A stretch of DNA of 23,020 nucleotides from the NCBI GenBank assembly GCA_035556655.1, contig DATMFW010000096.1:1-23020 (forward strand). Reading direction: 5' to 3'. Position 1 is the stretch's first letter; each line of letters opens with the position of its first letter. The notes beneath the pieces were generated by a model, which worked only from the letters and a program-made list of their open reading frames with translations, did no database searches and was not told the DNA's origin. The position numbers were made by a program, and so were the translations under genes. The stretch is from JBDSKH01 sp035556655. Lineage in GTDB: Bacteria > Actinomycetota > Actinomycetes > Actinomycetales > Microbacteriaceae. Below, in pieces: positions 7,485 through 14,992 of this stretch.

Positions 7485-8978
7485 CTACGGCCGGGACAAG
7501 ACTTCTGCGAACGCGATGAGCGTCCGCACGGTGACTCCTGTGGAGCCCTTCGGCGTCAGGCCCCACCCCGAGCCGGGATTGTTGGCCGGCCCCGCGATGT
7601 CGAGATGCGCCCATGGGACGGCCGACGCATCCGGACGGGGCGCGACGAAGTGCTTCAGGAAATGCGCCGCGACGAGCATGCCGCCCACCGGCTGGGCCGG
7701 CCTGCCGTTGGCGAGGTCGGCGATGTCGCTGTCGAGCATCGTCCGCAGCTCCGGGGGCATCGGCATGTACCAGAAGGTCTCGCCCAGCCCGGCTCCGGTC
7801 TCGGTGATCGTGCGGGCCAGGTGCTCGTCGCCCATGACCGGGATGTAGCGCTCACCGAGCGCGGTGCGCGCGGCCCCCGTGAGGGTCGCCACGTCGACGA
7901 GGGCGTCGGGGGACTCCGCGACGGCGTCGACGAGTCCGTCGGCCAGCACCACGCGGCCCTCGGCGTCGGTGTTCAGCACCTCGACGGTGGTCCCTCCGCG
8001 CAGGCGCAACACATCGCCCGGGCGCATCGAGGTGCCCGAGACCATGTTCTCGGCGATGCACATGCGCGCGGTCACCCGCACGGGCAGTCCGAGCCGGGCG
8101 ACCGCCAGCAGCACCGCCATGACCGTCACGGCGCCGGTCATGTCGTACTTCATGCTGATCATGCCGGCGGCGGGCTTGACCTGCAGGCCGCCGGAGTCGA
8201 AGGTGATGCCCTTGCCCACGAGCGACAGGTGTCGGGTCGCCCCCTCTGGCGCGTAACGCAGGGTGACCAGTCGCGGGGGGCGAGCCGAGCCGGAGCCGAC
8301 ACCGAGGATCCCGCCGTAGCCGCCCGCGGCCAGCTCGGTCTCGTCGAGCACCTCGACCTCGACCGGCAGTCCTCGGGCGAGGTCGGTGGCGGCGGCGGCC
8401 AGGGTCTCCGGGTAGAGATCGGATGCCGGGGTGCTGACCAGGTCGCGCACCGTGTGGACGGCGGCGGCGACCGCGCGCGCGCGATCGAGGATCGCATCCT
8501 CATCGAGCGCGAGGCCGGCGCCGAGGTGCACGGTGACGTCGTCGGCGGGCGTCTTCGTGGTCCCGATGGTGTCGACCCGGTAGCCGGTGTAGGCGTAGGC
8601 GCCGATCCCCGCCCCCTCGAGGACGGCGGCCGCATCCTCGGCCGAGGAGATCGGCAGGGCGAATGCCAGGGTGTCGATGCCGGTCAGCTGCCGGGCAGCC
8701 GAGCCCGCGGCGTACCTCAGCGTCTCCGGCGTCGGGTCGCCCGCGCCGACACCGATCAGGGCGAGCGGGGGACCGCCGTCGACGCCGGGCAGGCGACGCA
8801 GTTCGTCGACGCCCCCGGTCGAAGAGACCGCCCCGAGCATCGCCGGGATCCCGGAGAACGCGGGATCGTCGGTGAGCAGCCGGGGCCCGTCCTCGGTCTT
8901 CGCGACGGCGAGGACGAGCACGTCGGCCTCGCTGTCGGCGACCGCACCGCGGGACAGCGACAGGGTGGGAGCAGCCAT
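7485..8978 (-). CDS. pepA: Leucyl aminopeptidase, M17 family
   Basis: 497 residues. This dizinc exopeptidase removes N-terminal residues, preferring leucine, in the cytoplasm, usually as a hexamer. The catalytic C-terminal half is intact: Lys256 and Asp261 in GKGITFDSGG, Lys268, Asp279 in MKYDMTGA, and the family signature NTDAEGR with Asp338, Glu340 and Arg342. The spacing of metal ligands is the same as in E. coli PepA. The N-terminal ~170 residues form the variable macro-like domain. No Shine-Dalgarno precedes the ATG, but a TACGCT -10 box lies six bases away, indicating a leaderless mRNA. It is divergent from the PAC2 gene. A pepA/pepB gene close to E2 is a conserved actinobacterial arrangement. 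Confidence 0.95.
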   Translation of the reverse strand: MAAPTLSLSRGAVADSEADVLVLAVAKTEDGPRLLTDDPAFSGIPAMLGAVSSTGGVDELRRLPGVDGGPPLALIGVGAGDPTPETLRYAAGSAARQLTGIDTLAFALPISSAEDAAAVLEGAGIGAYAYTGYRVDTIGTTKTPADDVTVHLGAGLALDEDAILDRARAVAAAVHTVRDLVSTPASDLYPETLAAAATDLARGLPVEVEVLDETELAAGGYGGILGVGSGSARPPRLVTLRYAPEGATRHLSLVGKGITFDSGGLQVKPAAGMISMKYDMTGAVTVMAVLLAVARLGLPVRVTARMCIAENMVSGTSMRPGDVLRLRGGTTVEVLNTDAEGRVVLADGLVDAVAESPDALVDVATLTGAARTALGERYIPVMGDEHLARTITETGAGLGETFWYMPMPPELRTMLDSDIADLANGRPAQPVGGMLVAAHFLKHFVAPRPDASAVPWAHLDIAGPANNPGSGWGLTPKGSTGVTVRTLIAFAEVLSRP

Positions 8979-8984
8979 GCCGCC

Positions 8985-8990
8985 AGCGTA
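8985..8990 (-). promoter_or_regulatory. -10 box giving a leaderless pepA mRNA
   Basis: TACGCT on the minus strand is separated from the pepA ATG by six bases. It fits TANNNT and matches the spacing seen at the other leaderless starts here. Confidence 0.5.
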
Positions 8991-9056
8991 GGTGGTGTTC
9001 GCTCACAGCATGGCGCGGCAGGCGCCTTCCTTCCGGCGGTGCCGCGACCCCCGATC

Positions 9057-9062
9057 TAAAAT
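9057..9062 (+). promoter_or_regulatory. -10 box giving a leaderless PAC2-gene mRNA
   Basis: TAAAAT, in an otherwise GC-rich intergenic region, lies six bases before the ATG at 9069. No Shine-Dalgarno is present. This is the best -10 match in the window. Confidence 0.6.
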
Positions 9063-9068
9063 CGGCAT

Positions 9069-9974
9069 ATGCGCGACCCCGGCAGCCTCTACGATCTCTC
9101 GATCGACGGGTCCACGGTGCCGCAGGGCCTGCACCTGGTCGCCGGCCTCACCGGGTTCTCGGACGCGGGTTCGGCGGTCACCCAGTTCAGCCAGTACCTC
9201 TTGGAGACCCTCGAGGTGCGCGAGATCGCGCAGTTCGACACCGACGCGCTGCTGGACTACCGGGCTCGCCGTCCCACCATGTACTTCGATCAGGACCACC
9301 TGACCGACTACCAGCCCGCCAAGCTGTCGCTGTACCTGGCCAAGGACGAACTGGGGCAGCCGTTCCTGCTGCTCACCGGGTTCGAGCCCGACTTCCAGTG
9401 GGAGCGCTTCACGCAGGCCGTCATGCAGCTCGTCGAGCGTTACGCCGTGAAAGACACCACGTGGGTGCACGCGATCCCGATGCCGACCCCGCACACGCGT
9501 CCCATCGGCGTCACCGTGAGCGGCAACCGGCAGGAGCTGATCGACGCGCTGTCGATCTGGCGCCCGCACACGCAGGTCCCGACCAATGCGCTGCACCTGC
9601 TCGAGTACCGCCTGGCCGAAGCGGGGCACCCCACGGCGGGGTTCGTCCTGCTGATCCCGCACTACCTCGCCGACACCGAGTACCCCCTGGCCGCGGTCAG
9701 CGCCCTGGAGAACATCAGTGCGGCGACCGGCCTCATCTTCCCGACCGACAAGCTGCGCGAAGAGAACCGCGAGTTCCTGCAGAAGGTCGACGACCAGGTC
9801 GAGAAGAACGCCGAGCTGCAGCGCCTGGTGGGCACCCTCGAAGAGCGCCACGACTCCTACATGGAGGAGAACGCGCTGCCGTCACCGCTCATGGGCGAGG
9901 ACGGCGAGCTGCCGCGCGGCGACACCATCGCTGCCGAACTCGAACGCTTCCTCGCCGAACGCGCCGACGACTGA
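9069..9974 (+). CDS. PAC2 family protein
   Basis: 301 residues. The PAC2 fold is shared with eukaryotic proteasome assembly chaperone 2 and is widespread in actinobacteria, where its role is not settled. Family features seen are the N-terminal LVAGLTGFSDAGSAVTQF (about residues 23-40), the FLLLTGFEPDFQW segment, and GIPMPTPHTRP-like residues (IPMPTPHTRPIGVT). The C-terminal part after residue 229 is highly charged (LREENREFLQKVDDQVEKN and onward to about 268) and probably a coiled coil. Whether this organism has a 20S proteasome cannot be judged here. MFS transporter translation begins 19 bases after its stop, from a separate promoter. Confidence 0.88.
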   Translation: MRDPGSLYDLSIDGSTVPQGLHLVAGLTGFSDAGSAVTQFSQYLLETLEVREIAQFDTDALLDYRARRPTMYFDQDHLTDYQPAKLSLYLAKDELGQPFLLLTGFEPDFQWERFTQAVMQLVERYAVKDTTWVHAIPMPTPHTRPIGVTVSGNRQELIDALSIWRPHTQVPTNALHLLEYRLAEAGHPTAGFVLLIPHYLADTEYPLAAVSALENISAATGLIFPTDKLREENREFLQKVDDQVEKNAELQRLVGTLEERHDSYMEENALPSPLMGEDGELPRGDTIAAELERFLAERADD

Positions 9975-9981
9975 CCGCCCG

Positions 9982-9987
9982 TAGCCT
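9982..9987 (+). promoter_or_regulatory. -10 box giving a leaderless MFS mRNA
   Basis: TAGCCT lies between the PAC2 stop and the GTG at 9994, with six bases separating box and start codon. The tight 19-base gap leaves no other leader. Confidence 0.5.
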
Positions 9988-9993
9988 GATCAG

Positions 9994-11322
9994 GTGAACT
10001 CCGCGCGCTCCTGGGTCGTCTTCGGCGGCGCGGTCTTCGCCTACATCATCGGGGTCACGCAGCGCACCTCGTTCGGGGTCGCGGGCGTGGAGGCGACCCA
10101 TCGGTTCGATGTCACGGCGGCGACGATCTCGACCGTCGCGGTCGTGCAGATCATCGTCTACGCCGCGCTGCAGGTCCCGGTCGGGGTCCTCGTCGACCGC
10201 ATCGGCCCGCGCCGCCTGATCGTCGTCGGTGCCCTGCTGATGGGGGCAGGCCAGGTGCTGTTGGCGTTCGCCCCGGTGTTCGTCGTGGCCTTCTCGGCGC
10301 GGATCCTGCTGGCGATCGGGGACGCCCTGACCTTCGTCTCGGTCATCCGGTTGCTGCCGAACTGGTTCGGCGGGCGGATCCTGCCCCAGCTGGCGCAATG
10401 GGTCGGGATGCTGGGGCAGCTCGGTCAGATCATCGCCACCTTCCCCTTCGCGCTGCTGCTGCACACCACGGGGTGGCAGCCCGCCCTGCTCATCGCGAGT
10501 TCGGCCTCGGTGCTCGCCGCGGTCGTCGCCCTGGCGCTGATCCGGCGCGGCGAACCCCCGGCCTTGACGAGCCCCGTGCCGGCCGGCGGGGTGCTCAGCC
10601 AGCTCGCCTCGACGGTGCGCCGTCCGGGCACCCAGCTCGGATTCTGGGTGCATTTCGTCGCGGGGACGGCACCCACGGTGATGGCGCTCATGTGGGGCTA
10701 CCCGTTCCTGACCGCGGGGATGGGGCTCGAGCTGGGTGCTGCCGCGGGCATCTTCTCCCTGCTGGTGCTCGGGCAGCTCGTGGCGGGACCGGTGATCGGC
10801 TACCTCGTCGCGCGGTTCCCGTTACGGCGCAGCAACATCGTGCTCACCGTGGTCATCCTGATCGTCGTGCTGTGGATGCTGGTGCTGGCCTGGCCAGAGC
10901 GGCCGCCGGTCGCGCTCGTGGCCGCGCTCTACTTCGTGATCGGGGTGGGCGGCCCCGGCTCCCTCGTGGGCTTCGACGTGGCCCGCAGCTTCAACCCCTC
11001 GCATGCCCTCGGCTCGGCATCGGGCATCGTCAACACCGGCGGCTTCGTCGGCGGCTTCGTCGCCGTATTCGGCATCGGCGTCGTCATCGACATCGTGCGG
11101 GATGCGGCCGGCGGCACCGGACCGCTCTACACGCTCGACGCGTTCCGGCTCGCTTTCCTCGTGCCGGTCGTCGTGATCGGGGTGGGAGTCGCGGGGTTGC
11201 TGGTGGCCCGCCGCCGGACGCGCCGGCGCATGTACGAGGTCGAGGGAATACAGATCGCCCCCCTGTGGGTTGCACTCTTCAGAGCCCGGAGACGGCCGCC
11301 ACCGCCCGACAGCGCGGAGTGA
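9994..11322 (+). CDS. MFS transporter, substrate unknown
   Basis: 442 residues with about twelve hydrophobic helices in two halves, so an inner-membrane secondary transporter of the major facilitator superfamily. The cytoplasmic loop 2-3 motif is clear: GVLVDRIGPRRLIVVG (around residues 64-79). A central cytoplasmic loop (about 185-205, RRGEPPALTSPVPAG) separates the halves, and the C-terminal tail is basic and proline-rich (RARRRPPPPDSAE). Nothing in the sequence or context gives the substrate: the neighbours (PAC2 gene and rpoD) are housekeeping. The GTG start is supported by the -10 box at 9982-9987. The nearest downstream hairpin lies 62 bases after the stop. Confidence 0.9.
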   Translation: MNSARSWVVFGGAVFAYIIGVTQRTSFGVAGVEATHRFDVTAATISTVAVVQIIVYAALQVPVGVLVDRIGPRRLIVVGALLMGAGQVLLAFAPVFVVAFSARILLAIGDALTFVSVIRLLPNWFGGRILPQLAQWVGMLGQLGQIIATFPFALLLHTTGWQPALLIASSASVLAAVVALALIRRGEPPALTSPVPAGGVLSQLASTVRRPGTQLGFWVHFVAGTAPTVMALMWGYPFLTAGMGLELGAAAGIFSLLVLGQLVAGPVIGYLVARFPLRRSNIVLTVVILIVVLWMLVLAWPERPPVALVAALYFVIGVGGPGSLVGFDVARSFNPSHALGSASGIVNTGGFVGGFVAVFGIGVVIDIVRDAAGGTGPLYTLDAFRLAFLVPVVVIGVGVAGLLVARRRTRRRMYEVEGIQIAPLWVALFRARRRPPPPDSAE

Positions 11323-11383
11323 CAGGAGCCCTCCCGGGACTGTGCGACAATAGTTCCTCAGGACCCGGTCGTTTCCCCAGGGT

Positions 11384-11400
11384 CGGCGCCTCAGGCGCCG
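11384..11400 (+). other. GC-rich hairpin before rpoD
   Basis: A perfect 7-bp stem, CGGCGCC-TCA-GGCGCCG, lies between the MFS gene and rpoD. There is no T-run after it, so a classical intrinsic terminator is doubtful. It may be a weak terminator for the MFS transcript or part of the rpoD leader. Confidence 0.4.
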
Positions 11401-11454
11401 GGGGGACTTGACATGGGTCTTAGTACTGCCCAGATGCACCCGGAAGGGGTCAGC

Positions 11455-12936
11455 ATGCCCACCCGAACCAGCGCGAAGGCGAAGGACGCGGTCAAGGACG
11501 ACCGCGCCGCCACGCGAACCGCGAAGAAGTCCGCCGCCGAGAAGGCGGCCGCGCCCGCCACGAAGACCGCGGCACCCCGCACCACGAAGAAGGAGACGGC
11601 GACGACCCCCGCCACGAAGACCACGACCAAGTCCCCCGCGAAGAAGGCGCAGGCGCCCGCCGCCAAGGCGCCCGCGAAGAAGACCTCGAGCAAGCCCGCC
11701 TCGAAGGCGGCGCCGTCCAAGGGCGCCGACGTCGACGGTGTCGTGGACGACGAGGACGTCGTCCTCGATGAGGTCGAGGTCGATGAGGCCGACCTGGACG
11801 GCGACGACGAGGCGGCCGATGTCGATGCCGCCGACGGCGATGCCGCCGACGAGACCGAGGCAGCCGAGGGCGGCGACAAGCCCGCCGCCGCCGACGCAGA
11901 GGACGACGACGAGGACGCGGACGCGGCCGAGATCACGGAAGAGCTTCCGACGGGCGCCATCCGGCTCTCGATGACCGACGACGAGGACGAGGTCCCCGTC
12001 TACTCCGCGGCCATCACCGGTGCCACCGCCGATCCGGTGAAGGACTACCTGAAGCAGATCGGCAAGGTCGCGCTCCTGAACGCGGCCGAAGAGGTCGAGC
12101 TCGCGATGCGTATCGAGGCCGGCCTGTTCGCCGAAGAGAAGCTCTCGGGCATGACCGACGCCGAGAAGCGCAGTCAGCTCGGCCGTGAACTGGCCTGGGT
12201 GGCGCGCGACGGCCAGCGGGCGAAGAGCCACCTGCTCGGCGCGAACCTGCGCCTCGTGGTATCGCTCGCGAAGCGCTACACCGGTCGCGGCATGCAGTTC
12301 CTCGACCTCATCCAAGAGGGCAACCTGGGTCTGATCCGGGCTGTCGAGAAGTTCGACTACACCAAGGGCTTCAAGTTCTCGACCTACGCCACGTGGTGGA
12401 TCCGCCAGGCGATCACCCGCGCGATGGCCGATCAGGCGCGCACCATCCGCATCCCGGTGCACATGGTCGAGGTCATCAACAAGCTCGCTCGCGTTCAGCG
12501 CCAGATGCTGCAGGACCTCGGGCGCGAGCCCACCCCTGAAGAGCTGAGCCGCGAGCTCGACATGACCCCCGAGAAGGTCATCGAGGTGCAGAAGTACGGC
12601 CGCGAGCCGATCTCGCTGCACACCCCGCTCGGCGAGGACGGCGACAGCGAGTTCGGCGACCTCATCGAAGACACCGAGGCGGTCGTCCCGGCCGACGCGG
12701 TCGGCTTCACGATGCTGCAGAAGCAGCTCGAGAGCCTGCTCGACTCGCTCTCCGAGCGTGAGGCGGGTGTGATCCGCATGCGATTCGGACTCGGCGACGG
12801 GATGCCGAAGACGCTCGACCAGATCGGCGACACGTTCGGCGTGACGCGGGAACGCATCCGCCAGATCGAGTCGAAGACGATGGCGAAGCTGCGTCACCCG
12901 TCCCGGTCGCAGTCGCTGCGCGACTACCTGGAGTAA
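11455..12936 (+). CDS. rpoD: Primary RNA polymerase sigma factor (SigA/RpoD)
   Basis: 493 residues. The N-terminus is Lys/Ala/Thr-rich (about 1-90) followed by a strongly acidic stretch (about 98-165), as in other actinobacterial SigA proteins. Region 1.2 starts at 193 (DPVKDYLKQIGKVALLNAAE). Region 2 begins near 258 (ANLRLVVSLAKRYTGRGM) and includes the -10-recognition helix STYATWWIRQAITRAM. Region 3 covers VHMVEVINKLARVQRQMLQD. Region 4 ends with the -35-binding helix-turn-helix from about 453 (TLDQIGDTFGVTRERIRQIE). The ATG at 11455 is chosen because GGAAGGGG lies five bases before it. In-frame ATGs at 11413 and 11434 would add 14 or 7 residues; the first is preceded by GGGGGA and cannot be excluded. 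murT follows after four bases. Confidence 0.96.
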   Translation: MPTRTSAKAKDAVKDDRAATRTAKKSAAEKAAAPATKTAAPRTTKKETATTPATKTTTKSPAKKAQAPAAKAPAKKTSSKPASKAAPSKGADVDGVVDDEDVVLDEVEVDEADLDGDDEAADVDAADGDAADETEAAEGGDKPAAADAEDDDEDADAAEITEELPTGAIRLSMTDDEDEVPVYSAAITGATADPVKDYLKQIGKVALLNAAEEVELAMRIEAGLFAEEKLSGMTDAEKRSQLGRELAWVARDGQRAKSHLLGANLRLVVSLAKRYTGRGMQFLDLIQEGNLGLIRAVEKFDYTKGFKFSTYATWWIRQAITRAMADQARTIRIPVHMVEVINKLARVQRQMLQDLGREPTPEELSRELDMTPEKVIEVQKYGREPISLHTPLGEDGDSEFGDLIEDTEAVVPADAVGFTMLQKQLESLLDSLSEREAGVIRMRFGLGDGMPKTLDQIGDTFGVTRERIRQIESKTMAKLRHPSRSQSLRDYLE

Positions 12937-12940
12937 GCCG

Positions 12941-14215
12941 GTGCGCACGGCGCTGGCGGTGCTCGCCGGCCGTCTGGTCCGGGTTCTCGCGCGCCTGCGC
13001 GGCGGCGGGTCGGCCTTCCCGGGCCGGGTCGCCCTGGTGATCGCGCCGCGCTTCCTGCAGCGTGCCGTCGAGCGGCTGCCGCTCGGGGTCGTCTTCGTCT
13101 CCGGATCGAACGGCAAGTCGACGACGACCCAGATGCTGGTCGGCATCCTGCGCGAGCATGGGGTGGCCGTGTTCACCAACCCGAGTGGGGCGAACCTGCC
13201 TCAGGGCATCGCCTCGGCGATCCTCGCCACCGCGCCGCTCGACGGGCGCCTCCGCGACGAGATCGCGGTGCTCGAGGTCGACGAGGCCTTCGGACCCGGC
13301 CTGGCCACGCGCCTGGTCCCGCACAGCGTGCTGCTCATCAACGTGCAGGTCGATCAGCTCAACCGCTTCTACGAGCCCGACCGGGTCGTCGGCATGCTGG
13401 AGTCCTTCGCGGGCGTCGCGACACGCCACCTCGTGATCAACGCCGACGACCACAACCTGGTCGCGCTGGCCGGCCGGATCGCCGGCCGTGGCGCGCAGCT
13501 CAGCGCGTTCGCCATGGCCCCGGAGCTGCTGGCCGAGTCCGCCTGGCTCGCGCGCGGTGACAACCCGGCTCTCGCGACGTCCGAGGCGGCGGCGATCGCC
13601 GCATCCACCCGGTTGACGGCGGCGGACGGCGCGACCGCCACCATCCGCGTGGACGGCGCGACCGTCGATGTCGCGCTCCCGGCGCGCGGGCTGCACAACG
13701 CGGTGGATGCCTCGGCCGCCTTCGCGATGGCGCGCGCGCTGCTGGGCGAGCGCTTCGATCCGACGATCGCGGCGCGCGGAGTGGCCTCGATGACGACCGT
13801 CTACGGCCGCGGCGAGGTCATCACGACCCCGGACGGGGAAGAGCTCGAGCTGCTGATGATGAAGAATCCGCCGAGCATGCAGGTCAACCTCGACGCCCTG
13901 GCCGGCGTGCCCGAGCAGGTGTTCGTCGCCGTCGACGAGGGCACCCCGGACCCGTCGTGGGTGTACGGCACCGACTTCGCCAACATCCGGCACGTGGATG
14001 TCATCACGGGGACCAAGTCGTGGCAGTTCGCCACCCGGTTCGCCTACGAGGGCATCCGGGTCGACGCCGTCGTACCCGACCTCGGCCCGGCGCTCGAGCG
14101 CTTCCTCGCACTGCCGAAGCCGGCCACGGGCCGCAAGACGCTGCTGGTGAACTACGAGCAGATGATGGCGATCCGCAAGTCGCTCGGCTACCGGGAACTG
14201 GAGGGCGCGCCGTGA
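12941..14215 (+). CDS. murT: MurT-like Mur ligase family protein, cysteine-free
   Basis: 424 residues from GTG. The Mur-ligase P-loop is intact: GSNGKSTTT with Gly55, Lys59 and Ser60, followed by the acidic EVDEAFGP segment. The C-terminal DUF1727 domain is recognisable (KNPPSMQVNLDAL, DPSWVYGTDF). MurT with GatD normally amidates the alpha-carboxyl of D-Glu in lipid II, using ATP and glutamine-derived ammonia. Unlike the S. aureus and S. pneumoniae proteins, which have a four-cysteine zinc ribbon inserted in the central domain, this protein has no cysteine anywhere; the corresponding region (about 165-215) reads instead as an Ala-rich segment. It starts four bases after the rpoD stop, with GGAG inside the end of rpoD, and overlaps gatD by four bases (GTGA). 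Confidence 0.88.
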   Translation: MRTALAVLAGRLVRVLARLRGGGSAFPGRVALVIAPRFLQRAVERLPLGVVFVSGSNGKSTTTQMLVGILREHGVAVFTNPSGANLPQGIASAILATAPLDGRLRDEIAVLEVDEAFGPGLATRLVPHSVLLINVQVDQLNRFYEPDRVVGMLESFAGVATRHLVINADDHNLVALAGRIAGRGAQLSAFAMAPELLAESAWLARGDNPALATSEAAAIAASTRLTAADGATATIRVDGATVDVALPARGLHNAVDASAAFAMARALLGERFDPTIAARGVASMTTVYGRGEVITTPDGEELELLMMKNPPSMQVNLDALAGVPEQVFVAVDEGTPDPSWVYGTDFANIRHVDVITGTKSWQFATRFAYEGIRVDAVVPDLGPALERFLALPKPATGRKTLLVNYEQMMAIRKSLGYRELEGAP

Positions 14216-14916
14216 TCACGATCGTGCACCTCTACCCGCGTGAGCTCGGCATCAACGGCGATGTCGGGAACGTCATCGCCCTGCGCAGGCGCGCCGAGTG
14301 GCGCGGGCTCCCGGTCGAGGTGGTGGACGTCGGGGCGGGGGAGTCGCTGCCGTCCCGTGCCCATCTGGTGCACATCGGCAGCGGACCGGCTTCGGCACGG
14401 CAGCCGCTGCACGCCGATGTCGCTCGCCACGCCGCGACGTTGCGCGAATGGGCCGCGGCCGGGGTGCCGTTCCTGGCGATCTCCGCCGGCTGGCAGTTGC
14501 TGGGCCGCGAGGTCGTCGAACTCGACGGGAACGTGTCGCCGGGTGCGGGCGTGATGCCCTCGACGGCCCGCGTGTCGCCGACGCGCACGGTGGGAGAGGC
14601 CGCGGGCTCCTCCGAACTCGGTGAGGTGGCCGGCTTCCTGAACTTCGGCGCCGACTACACGCTGGATGCCGGGGTCGCCCCGTTCGCGCGGCTCGCCTCC
14701 GGCGACGACGGCCTGGTCTCGGGCGCGCTCATCGCCACCAACTTGCACGGTCCGCTGCTGCCGATGAACCCGGTGTGGGCCGATCACCTGCTGGGTGCTG
14801 CGGCGGCGCTGTCGGGGGATACCGGCGGCGAGCCGGACGCGCACCGCGCGGAGGTCGATGACTATGCGAGGCGATCGCGCGAGGCGATCCGGGGGCGGAT
14901 CTCGGCGGGTCGCTGA
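14212..14916 (+). CDS. GatD-like protein with missing glutaminase cysteine
   Basis: 234 residues from GTG overlapping the murT stop. It has the class-I glutamine-amidotransferase fold of GatD/CobQ type: IVHLYPRELGINGDVGNVIAL at the N-terminus, ISAGWQLLG (90-98) at the nucleophile elbow, and NLHGPLLPMNP with His179. In GatD the elbow reads CGGYQ-like and the Cys attacks glutamine. Here the position is Ser91 (codon TCC at 14482-14484). The protein contains no cysteine at all, and the usual GGGQD stretch reads GSGPA. Glutamine hydrolysis is therefore unlikely. The protein may be a structural or substrate-binding partner of MurT. It is followed by palindromic repeats and the convergent racemase operon. 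Confidence 0.85.
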   Translation: MITIVHLYPRELGINGDVGNVIALRRRAEWRGLPVEVVDVGAGESLPSRAHLVHIGSGPASARQPLHADVARHAATLREWAAAGVPFLAISAGWQLLGREVVELDGNVSPGAGVMPSTARVSPTRTVGEAAGSSELGEVAGFLNFGADYTLDAGVAPFARLASGDDGLVSGALIATNLHGPLLPMNPVWADHLLGAAAALSGDTGGEPDAHRAEVDDYARRSREAIRGRISAGR

Positions 14917-14930
14917 CGGGGGATCTCGAT

Positions 14931-14992
14931 ACGCCGCTCCGTGGCTACTCGATCACCGAGGGACGCCGCTGCGCGGCTACTCGATCACCGAG
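14931..14992 (+). repeat. Two tandem copies of a REP-like palindromic unit
   Basis: Units 14931-14960 and 14963-14992 are 30 bases long and differ at two positions. Each contains a small stem-loop: GCCGC-TCC-GTGGC in the first copy, where G-U pairing is kept, and GCCGC-TGC-GCGGC in the second. The first is preceded by ATCTCGAT. The second copy runs into the end of the racemase gene and supplies its stop codon. A third copy is at 16731-16769. They may act as bidirectional terminators between the convergent genes. Confidence 0.75.

Noticed and set aside
5565..9059. A continuous plus-strand open frame of more than 1100 codons.
   Set aside because: It is antisense to sucB, lpdA and pepA, which have full catalytic motifs. 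High GC content keeps opposite frames open, and the translation is low-complexity Arg/Gly/Asp with no recognisable domain.
11384..11400. The hairpin as a definite intrinsic terminator of the MFS gene.
   Set aside because: It is followed by G-rich and not T-rich sequence, and lies only about 55 bases before the rpoD start, so it is kept only as an unassigned hairpin.
11408..11413. TTGACA just before rpoD as a -35 box.
   Set aside because: No TANNNT lies 16-18 bases downstream, and the expected -10 would fall next to the start codon and Shine-Dalgarno. GACAAT at 11346-11351 is another weak -10 candidate, also without a good -35.
10822..13179. A minus-strand open frame of 785 codons across MFS, rpoD and the murT start.
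   Set aside because: It is antisense to clearly recognised genes, with Gly/Arg/Leu repeat composition caused by the Lys/Ala-rich rpoD sequence on the other strand.
14931..14992. The short repeats as a CRISPR array.
   Set aside because: Only two units with a two-base gap, no spacers, and internal palindromes typical of REP-like elements; no cas gene is present.
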